Origin: Oehlia diaphana
Taxonomy: Eukaryota; Glomeromycota; Glomeromycetes; Glomerales; Glomeraceae
Length of the DNA: 15,916 bases
Direction of reading: 5' to 3'
Assembly (NCBI GenBank): GCA_003833135.1
Contig: QZLH01000337.1
Location: forward strand, 88,011 to 103,926
Positions within the stretch are counted from its first letter, which is position 1. Each line of letters starts with the position of its first letter. Shown here piece after piece: positions 9,401 through 15,916 of the stretch. The notes under the pieces are model-generated. The model was not told the DNA's origin. It worked only from the letters and a program-made list of their open reading frames with translations, and made no database searches. The position numbers and the translations under genes are program-made.

Positions 9401-10209
9401 CTACATTCTGGTGCATCAGGATTATTATCACAGTAACCGCTTTGACATCTCTCATGTGTTTGATCTTGTTGAATTGGATCACAATATTTTTTACATCCTG
9501 AAGCATCTGGATAATAGGCACAATCATTACATCCAGGCAAATACGGTTTATTAGGACAATCTGGTATGCATCCTTCCGCTCGCGGATATTTCGCGCAGTC
9601 TAACAGTACACTCTTAGGTATACAATTGGGAGCTGTTGGATATATTGTACAATTCAATAAATCCAATGTTGTTGGAAGATTTCTACATCCAGGGGGTTGC
9701 ATTATGCCTGTGTCATTGTTACATTTAACATTACATCCGAATCCATATGGATTTTCAGTGCATGTAGAAGGGTTTGGATTTGGATTGGTAGTTACAGTCG
9801 AAGTTGAACAAAAATTATCATCAGGAATAGAATGATGTTCAATGCCAATTTGAATTGCATTTGTGGTTTTATTGGTTTTATCGAGTTCATTTTTTGATGA
9901 CCACTCCATAGGATCAAGAATTATAATAAACGATAAATTCTGATTCTTACAAAGTGCTTGTTGTTCTAGTTTAATTAATCTTAATAAGATAGTTCCATTT
10001 TGAAAACTGGTTCCTTGAATGATTTTGAGATCATTGTCGTTCATTAAAGAAACTGAAAGTTTTTGTTGTTCAGACAAGCTTAATTGAGGCAAAAAAATTG
10101 TAATAAAACAAATATAAAGTAATATTATCATAAGCTTCGAATTATATTTATTTAGAAAAAGTCCAAAAGACATTTGTTTTTTAATTGAACTTATATTTCG
10201 TCGCAGCAT
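6434..10209 (-). CDS. Cys-rich repeat multi-pass membrane protein (6 exons, 1118 aa)
   Basis: Uncharacterised membrane protein of a type I associate with Rhizophagus. Exons: 10209-9242, 9145-8966, 8882-8248, 8170-7634, 7539-6888, 6818-6434. The spliced length is 3357 nt. An in-frame TAA lies three codons before the ATG. A signal anchor is at about 27-46. Six C-x3-P-x4-C units lie between 150 and 269. Residues 280-910 are beta-rich with many N-x-S/T sites, a Gly/Pro spacer after the GC-AG intron, three QVNNA repeats, and an Ig-like stretch ending in YYVTIDNDFV...NIWKF. About five C-terminal helices follow (917-937, 958-979, 989-1008, 1048-1069, 1075-1100), with a lysine-rich loop at 937-957 and an FEEIPQLIIY motif at 1054-1063. 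That motif recalls the E-x-x-PQ helix of XK-related membrane proteins, which is only a hint. It is probably a surface protein with its N-terminal part outside. Function unknown. Confidence 0.82.
7921..8028 (-). repeat. 66-nt internal repeat (QVNNA motif) in the Cys-rich membrane protein gene
   Basis: The string gcattattaacttggaaaac occurs at 7921 and again at 7987 (period 66 nt, 22 codons), with a more diverged half-copy between them. The protein has three QVNNA motifs spaced 10 and 12 residues apart. Confidence 0.7.
8171..8247 (-). other. GC-AG intron (77 bp) in the Cys-rich membrane protein gene
   Basis: The exon ends ACAG and the intron begins GCAAGT, the strong consensus typical of GC donors, and ends CTGTAG. 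Phase 1. It joins ...NFST to VEEGLGVPGG, with the same frame open on both sides. No GT near this point gives an open frame of comparable quality. The other nine introns in the two genes are GT-AG. Confidence 0.75.
9403..9762 (-). repeat. Six C-x3-P-x4-C repeat units in the ectodomain
   Basis: Cysteine pairs at residues 150/159, 187/196, 205/214, 218/227, 230/239 and 260/269 all have exactly eight residues between them, with Pro at the fifth position of each unit (e.g. CAKYPRAEGC, CAYYPDASGC). The spacing between units varies (27, 8, 3, 2 and 20 residues). The regular pairing suggests six small disulphide loops in an extracellular or wall-facing stalk. Confidence 0.8.
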
Positions 10210-10511
10210 TTTAATTTAAAATTTTAGGTTTAGCGAGGAACAAGAAAAAAAGTAACTGACGGACTTTGTGAGAATCAATCTCTTCTGTGAACGGATAACA
10301 CTTTAATACAAATAAAAGTATGCACAAAGATGAACGCAGGAAGCTTACGGATGCAAATCCAAAATGTATGACTTTCTAAAAGATACGTTTATACACAATA
10401 AAAAATAGATTCACTTGATTAGGTAGTTTTAAATAAATAACGACATGACCACATATAGTTTTAGATTGTTTTCAATTTGAATAGATCTATTTTTGTAAAT
10501 AGGTTGTCTTT
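10210..10511. other. Upstream region of the Cys-rich membrane protein gene
   Basis: No gene is seen. It should contain the promoter and 5' leader of the minus-strand gene starting at 10209. I could not pick out a convincing TATA box or initiator. Confidence 0.4.
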
Positions 10512-10796
10512 TCATTCAAACTTTCCTTTTTTATTATTATCAATGAAGAATTGATTTTGTGGATGTTCATATTTATCCCGATACGCCGACTGCGATTTTG
10601 AGATTCTATACGTCATATCCTGGGTTAAGTTACGTGTTCGAGGTATTATTAACATTTGCCCACAGTCAAATTTCCCTTCGAAGTTGGTCCACAATATCAC
10701 ATTTTTCTCGACCATATTTCCTTTATAAGTCAAGCAGCAAGTGTTAAAACTGAACTTTAAAGTGAATTTAGGGCCCCTGAATACGGAGATATCACA
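10512..10796 (-). pseudogene. Possible gene remnant, 94-codon open stretch
   Basis: This minus-strand frame is open from just after a TAA at 10797-10799 to a stop at 10512 and has less AT-biased, more mixed codons than the surrounding spacer. It includes CDISVFRGPKFTLKFSFNT near the beginning. That segment loosely recalls the start of a PTEN/tensin-type C2 domain (GDI.V..., then an aromatic-rich strand and FNT), but the match is by eye and weak. It has no early ATG and no identified splice partners, so it could be a truncated relic, an isolated exon or a chance frame. A plus-strand frame overlaps it (10559-10747) and looks less protein-like. Confidence 0.25.
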
Positions 10797-11004
10797 TTAA
10801 TATAACTGCTTCGTACACTTTGGAAATAATTCTCTTAAGTGACATAAATAAACTTAGTAGATATCACACCAAATATCACGACGAGGTGCCCTGTGAATTT
10901 ACAGAAAATCGTACATAGTGAAAATTTACGAAATTATTTTTCCCGTGGGCGGAAATAACTCTAGAATTCGAATTCGGTTTTTTATCAGGCCATGAATGTT
11001 TGCG

Positions 11005-11383
11005 ATGTCTGTAAAAATTGGAGCTAAAACTTTTAATTTTTTATCCGATTTCGAGATTGATCGCCAGGTTAATTTACTTTTTTGTACAGCTGGAATTACT
11101 TGAGGCATTATGCGCTAATGCCTACCAAGCTCTAATTACCAATCAAAATGATCATCTTATGTCTAATTGGTCAAAACATAATTTGATGAACTACAAAAAA
11201 TGGTTAAATGTACTTAAATGTACGGAATCAATATCGAATCGCAAACCAAGAGACATTAATGAATAAATAGTTAGACATGATATTGCCGCCCTTACCGCAC
11301 ATTTAGCTGAGGAGAAAGAAAGAACAGACTGCATTATGAAAAATATAAATTTTGAACTAAAGACGGATAGTTCAATCGATTGA
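11005..11383 (+). pseudogene. Unidentified broken coding remnant
   Basis: From 11090 to 11383 one plus-strand frame reads like protein (LELLEALCANAYQALITNQ..., then HDIAALTAHLAEEKERTD...) and is interrupted only by a TAA at 11264-11266, after RKPRDINE. It ends at a TGA at 11381-11383. Just upstream, an ATG at 11005 opens another protein-like frame (MSVKIGAKTFNFLSDFEIDRQ). It runs into the first across a 22-nt GT...CAG segment, which is too short for a normal intron and so more likely a frameshift. The base composition is richer in G and C than the flanks. I do not recognise the family. Confidence 0.4.
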
Positions 11384-12436
11384 GTTGACTTACAATTTAT
11401 AAATTGATTTTTGATTTTACTGTTTTTACTGGCATGTTTACATCGTTCAATCGAGAAGTATATTGAGTGCTATACGGAATAAATATTTTAACTGTAAATT
11501 TGAATTTTTTCATTTTTTACATTCAGAATTCTATCCAAGTGATATCACAATTGGTCATCACTTTAAATTTGCATTTGATGCGCACATGATTTTGATTATT
11601 GCCGGTTATGCGTAAGCCACAAAAACGCGTTAAGTCGTTAATGGTTAGTCCATATATGGGCGGATTTGTCCACATTTTGATATCGTTACATTTTTGTTAC
11701 ACAAAGTATTATATAGACGCAGCAAGGTTAGGGATGAACATTAAAAAATTTTATTATACTATTGTTTTATTATACTATAATTTGATAAAATTTTCTCTTT
11801 AGACTAAAATATAATGAGAATGATTCTTAGTAATATTGAAAATATCCATTATAGTACCACCCTTTATACAGATTTTTTTGTGTAAAAGTTGAAATTATAT
11901 ATGCTCACGGTCAGTTTGAGTATAAAAAGTTCCTATTATATGAATGAAAATTAACCATATATTTCAAAAAATACAAACTTATTAGAAGAAAAAATTTTTT
12001 AATAATATTTATTGGGCCTTAAAATACTTTTATAAATATTCATGACCATTAAGGCTATATAAATTTTTATTTTCACTTTATATTTTATTAAAACATACTC
12101 ACTTGCTAATAGTACACATTAAAATTCTATGTAGGTGAGAATTGGGTTTTTTGTTAGTGAAATGGGTATTTTTGCGTCTCTTTTACGTTAAATAATTTTA
12201 ATTTCGCAAATGTGGATTTTTAGACATGTGCACACACATAACTAAAAATAATCATGTGTGCTGTGCTAACATGGGTTTCCTTTTTGAGTTTTGAACACTG
12301 GGTATCACATAGTTTATATCTTTTTTTTATGTTACAAATTTTTTCTAGGGTACTTTGTGTCTGGTATTGACTCTAACATTATAAAAATGTGTTGATTTTA
12401 TTTCTGTTAATGATTTCTTTTTTCTACAGACAACAA

Positions 12437-12457
12437 ATAGAAACAATATTGTATTGT
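12437..12457. repeat. Short inverted repeat (9-bp arms)
   Basis: gaaacaata and tattgtttc are perfect complements separated by 3 nt. It could form a small hairpin. It is not followed by coding sequence and its role is unknown. Confidence 0.4.
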
Positions 12458-13594
12458 TTCTTAATTAATTACTGATAATTATTGTCAATTGACTGTGTTT
12501 AATAATTAAATTATCAATAATACAAACTATTTACTGTATGTATTTAGTATTTATTAATATATTAATCTATATATATATAATGATTAGTATGTAAAATTTT
12601 ATATCAATTTGAGCTGTGAAGATTGTGCAAAATGCTAAGTAACTTAATTAATAAAATAGTATAGTGTTAAATTTATTTTGTGCAGTAATCTTTAATTATA
12701 AATCTGGTGAGAAAGTGCTTTTATTCAATTGAATGTTAATGAAGACTACAAATATTGGCATGAAAAATCTTAAAATTTTTGCATAGTGAATTTGTTCTTT
12801 TCACATTTTATTAAATAGTCATTTTGCTTTTTATATGCTCACATGTCCAAAAAATGCCATGTTTTATTTTATTATCAAATCAATCAAATCAAAAATTGCA
12901 TAATATTAATATAAAGGAGTTAAAATTGTAAAATGTAAAATAAATATAATATATTTATTTTTTGAACTTGTTATTTCTAATAATATGACATAATTATTTT
13001 TTAACCATAATTGAAAAATTCTATATAAAAATTTACATACACTATTCTACATAATTTAAGAAACTAACATGGATTTCATGTAAATGTGTAAAATATGTCT
13101 ATGTAGATTTGTAATTTGTATAGTTATTTATTTAAAATTCAAACAAATTTTATATAGTTTTAAATAAGAATTGAAATTAATTATACTCAAATTAGTACAA
13201 ATTTAATATGTAGAAATTCTGTAAAGAAAAGATAGGAAGAATTGTTATTTGAAAGTCATTCTAATATATTTACTATTGAAGAAAAGTTTAAAAAAAGATT
13301 ATTATATAAAAGTTTATATAAATGTATAAATAAATTTATTTTAAGTAATTGTTTTATTTTTTATTCTATTTATTTAAATAACATATGATTATATATGGAT
13401 TATTGTATGTTTGTATAAAATAAAAAAATAGGATGTTCAATATGAATTTAAATTTATTTAATATTTATTAATACTAATATTAACTTACTAAAAATAGTAA
13501 TTATAAATAGATCTAATTGCATATAATTTGTTTATTTTATTTTATTATTATTTTTATTATATATTATATATATATATTATTGGATGGAAGAGTA

Positions 13595-13677
13595 GCTATA
13601 TTGGTCATAGGACTGAATGATTGGATGAAAATGGATCACGTAATGGCCATTTTCACCAATTAATAGACTGATATAGC
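13595..13677. repeat. Nested inverted repeat, 83 bp
   Basis: Outer arms 13595-13606 and 13666-13677 pair at 10 of 12 positions. Inner arms 13620-13634 and 13647-13660 pair as attgg-tgaaaatgg with a central mismatch or bulge. The two pairs are nested with a loop around atcacgtaatgg, so the whole segment could fold into one long hairpin. It may be a decayed MITE or a structured transcript. Confidence 0.45.
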
Positions 13678-13989
13678 CTCACATTCAATAAAAGTATTAT
13701 CGTTTTGATATTTTTGATTTATACATTAATTAATAACATCATAAATAAGCTTTCTATAAATTTTATTTTTAATCCACTTTATAAGCTTTATTTAAACTTT
13801 TCCTATAAAATATTCATTTATACCATTTTTTTACTTCATTTTATTATACCAATAATATATTATTACTATGGTTAATAAAAATATCTGTCTATGAAAATCT
13901 GCATGATCCTATATAGCTGAACGATAATGAGTAATATAATTTTAACTTTTTTTATAATTATTCTTATTATAATCAATACTTATCATAAT

Positions 13990-14027
13990 AAAGTTCATTA
14001 TAGTAAATTTAACTTATAATGAACTTT
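13990..14027. repeat. Perfect 13-bp inverted repeat, 12-nt loop
   Basis: aaagttcattata (13990-14002) and tataatgaacttt (14015-14027) are exact complements. The core gttcattata is shared with the right terminus of the Tc1/mariner-like element at 669-844, so this may be a collapsed relic of the same family. Confidence 0.5.
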
Positions 14028-14295
14028 TTTTATTCCTTTAATTTATTTACTAATAAATCTTATTTATTATAATAAATTTACTAATAAAATTTTAATATTA
14101 AATAGTAATTTTTTTAAAAATTTTATATAATAAATATTATATATATAGGTATATTATTCACAATTTATTTAAATATAAAATTAGGATTGGTATTTCACTT
14201 TATTATTGATAATTGAATGATAACAAGGAAATTATTTGTATAAGAAATTAAATTTATAAAATTATATTATAAAATGGGTGATCTTAACACTAACC

Positions 14296-14348
14296 GGTGA
14301 TGAAATTCACCACATCGGTAAATTTTACCATATCGGTAAATTTTTACC
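14296..14348. repeat. Three consecutive small palindromes
   Basis: ggtgatgaaattcacc (14296-14311), ggtaaattttacc (14317-14329) and ggtaaatttttacc (14335-14348) are each self-complementary at their arms. They follow one another with spacers of about 5 nt containing 'atc'. The regular spacing and shared ggt...acc ends suggest a degenerate tandem repeat of a palindromic unit. Confidence 0.55.
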
Positions 14349-15331
14349 ATATTTTTAATTTATTGTAATTTTAATAATACAAAATTTTTATAATAAATGC
14401 AATTTTATTAATTAAACATATATATTTGTAATTTATTATACTAAATGATGATGAAACTACGTTTAAATTTATAAAACCCTACATTCGCCATATTTTCTTG
14501 CGTATTTACATGATACCTATATAAAATTACCGCTACTGCTGCTTCTAATAATTATAACAACATATATACATTAATCAATATTGATTTGGATATTTTTTTT
14601 GATAATGACTAGTCTTCCCACATGATAAACACTTGCGTTATTACCTTGATGTTTCGTTAGTATTCTGTACATTATTATTAATTTCACTTGTAATTTCACG
14701 CATCACTCTATTGTTATTTGATATCTCTATAGCGCTTTTGATTCTTTTTTTACATGGAGCACCTCAAATCTTAGTAACATGAGGATCCATAACTTTATCA
14801 ATCAAACATTGTTGTAAGGGAACAATTTTATGACTATTTTGACTGTTCTCATTATTTCTTACACTACTATTACGATTTTTTTTAGATGAAATAAAATTTT
14901 TCAACAATTGAACCAACTCATTATCATTTTTAGTTTCTAAAGCAATGTTAATTGCTGTTTTAGCAGTTGAGAATGCTACTCCAAATCGGTTTCTCTGAGG
15001 AACTATTTGCTGAACATTTTCGCTATAACCAGATTGTTGAATATGTCTTAATCCTTGAAGAGTAAAATTCACTTCATGAGGTACTGTTGTATTATTGGTA
15101 GATGGTTCTATTGCTGTAAGAACTGGCAATTTTTCAAGAGCTTCATCTAATTTTATCAAAATTTCATCTTTATATAATCTGATAGGTATAATACTGATAT
15201 GGAATTTTGTCATATTTGAATAAAGTATGACTCTCCAGAAATGCTAACATACTATCCCTTTTGTGATTGTCTCTACACAAGTACATAGATGCAAAAAGAA
15301 CTACAAGATTGTCTTTATGGGAAAGACCACC

Positions 15332-15339
15332 CACTCGAC
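15332..15339. repeat. Target-site duplication, left copy
   Basis: cactcgac, identical to 15584-15591 on the other side of the hAT-like element. On the minus strand it encodes part of ICRV in the interrupted gene. Confidence 0.8.
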
Positions 15340-15583
15340 TAAGGTTGCTTGCCAAAACCTAGGGGTTTAGGCAAGATGGCGTTTTGCTGAAAAGCGAAAT
15401 TCTGCTGAAACTATATTAAAGTTATATCAAAAAACTGGCGAAACTCTGGAGAAAGGCGAAACTGCCGAAACTTATTATAAATGCCAAAACTGCTGAAACT
15501 TTGCCAAAACTATAATAAATCTATAGTAAAATTTTGACGAAACTAATCGTAGGATTTTGAAGAGGTTTAGACAAGTAACCTTA
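15340..15583. mobile_element. hAT-like miniature element (244 bp) inserted in the transposase pseudogene
   Basis: The termini are inverted repeats of about 21 bp, left 15340-15360 (taaggttgcttgcc...) and right 15563-15583 (...gacaagtaacctta), with few mismatches. A perfect 8-bp direct repeat, cactcgac, flanks it at 15332-15339 and 15584-15591. An 8-bp duplication together with termini beginning TAAGG, which fits the short hAT end pattern YARNG, points to the hAT superfamily. The interior has no open frame and carries several copies of a '(g)c(c/t)gaaact' motif. The transposase frame is continuous on both sides when the element and one duplication copy are disregarded, so it entered coding sequence. 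Confidence 0.8.
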
Positions 15584-15591
15584 CACTCGAC
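15584..15591. repeat. Target-site duplication, right copy
   Basis: cactcgac, the second copy of the 8-bp duplication. No mismatch between the copies suggests the insertion is fairly young relative to the decay of the host gene. Confidence 0.8.
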
Positions 15592-15916
15592 AAATTTTCC
15601 ATGTTTTAACAATCTTTAATGTGTCCATATCAATTAATAAAATTTTTAATGTTGTCTGTGGTTCATTAACCACATCTTCTATAAAATTATCTTCTATAGT
15701 ATTATTAGAACATAAATCCTATGATAAATGAAATAAACTATTAGTAAATGCGTGGATTTAATACATTATATCAAATATACTAACACATACCTCAGATAAA
15801 TAAGATGTTAATTGTCTTTCATAGGTAAATGCTTGTGAAATTTGAAACCGCTGCATTGATAATATAAGTGGTGGTAAAAACTCAACAATAACCCTATCAA
15901 TGCTTGAAAAAAATTG

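Larger units (their letters stand above)
11384..14574. other. 3.2-kb gene-free, extremely AT-rich spacer
   Basis: I see no gene in about 3.2 kb. An open frame at 11599-11802 has no recognisable features. The stretch is dominated by A and T runs, including (ta)n patches near 12568-12580 and 13555-13580. It contains the inverted repeats listed separately and, at 11467-11477, a string gtgctatacgg identical to the right-hand terminus of the element at 1102-1434, possibly a solo end of a decayed copy. Confidence 0.6.
14575..15916 (-). pseudogene. Broken MULE/FAR1-like transposase gene with SWIM zinc finger and zinc knuckle (3' half)
   Basis: C-terminal half of a transposase-like protein whose catalytic part lies beyond the window. 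Order along the minus strand: an exon from 15916 to 15791 (FLPPLILSMQRFQISQAF...); a 72-bp GT-AG intron (15790-15719); an exon from 15718 with LIDMDTLKIVKTWKICRV; a 244-bp inserted element; then GGLSHKDNLVVLF and YLC, the first SWIM cysteine. Near 15274 the frame shifts and the CxC pair is lost. The C-x-H of the SWIM motif is interrupted by TAG (15244-15246). The frame then stays open through KFHISIIPIRLYKDE to a TGA at 14764-14766. It continues as GAPCKKRIKSAIE to TAA TAA at 14638-14643 and a C-x2-C-x4-H-x4-Y knuckle (14590-14631) that lacks its last Cys. It ends at 14575. Recognition of the family is by pattern. Inactivation is directly visible. Confidence 0.8.

Noticed and set aside
9566..9835. 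Plus-strand open frame of 89 codons
   Set aside because: Antisense shadow of the Cys-rich repeat exon. The repeat structure is evident only on the minus strand.
10926..11108. Minus-strand open frame of 60 codons
   Set aside because: It overlaps the plus-strand remnant at 11005-11383, which reads more like protein.
11599..11802. Plus-strand open frame of 67 codons
   Set aside because: No ATG at its start, no motif, and it runs into AT-rich spacer. Nothing supports a gene.
13555..13580. (ta)n microsatellite
   Set aside because: Short and unremarkable in DNA of this composition.
1..15916. CRISPR array, tRNA or rRNA gene
   Set aside because: No evenly spaced direct repeats with unique spacers, and no tRNA- or rRNA-like segment seen on either strand. 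Introns and family content indicate a eukaryotic nuclear genome.

Overview
The window looks like nuclear DNA of an arbuscular mycorrhizal fungus (Glomeromycotina, most like Rhizophagus). It is very AT-rich. It holds two long minus-strand genes, each cut by five short introns of 62-96 bp. It is littered with small inverted-repeat elements. Both genes, and a decayed SWIM-type transposase, match protein families I associate with that group. That assignment rests on recognition, not on a search.

Layout from left to right. Positions 1-1952 hold no convincing gene but carry two miniature inverted-repeat elements (669-844 and 1102-1434) and a diverged direct repeat. Positions 1953-5440 (minus) are a six-exon gene for a predicted 1030-residue TRP-like cation channel with a large N-terminal WD40-like region. 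Positions 5441-6433 are intergenic and contain a cluster of 'atccgggataaaat' repeats in both orientations. Positions 6434-10209 (minus) are a six-exon gene for a predicted 1118-residue secretory-route membrane protein. It has six C-x3-P-x4-C repeats, a long extracellular region and about five C-terminal membrane helices. One of its introns is GC-AG. I joined all exons of both genes by eye. Phases agree at every junction and both spliced totals are multiples of three (3093 and 3357 nt).

Positions 10512-10796 (minus) and 11005-11383 (plus) contain coding-like remnants that I could not assign. Positions 11384-14574 are a gene-free, extremely AT-rich stretch with several hairpin-forming inverted repeats. 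Positions 14575-15916 (minus, running off the window) are the 3' half of a broken MULE/FAR1-like transposase gene. A 244-bp hAT-type miniature element with a perfect 8-bp target duplication sits inside its coding sequence.

The two intact genes lie head to tail. Both encode membrane proteins with a large domain on one side of the membrane: a propeller-plus-channel, and a Cys-rich ectodomain plus C-terminal bundle. A shared role in sensing or signalling is possible, but nothing in the sequence links them functionally. I found no CRISPR array, rRNA or tRNA.
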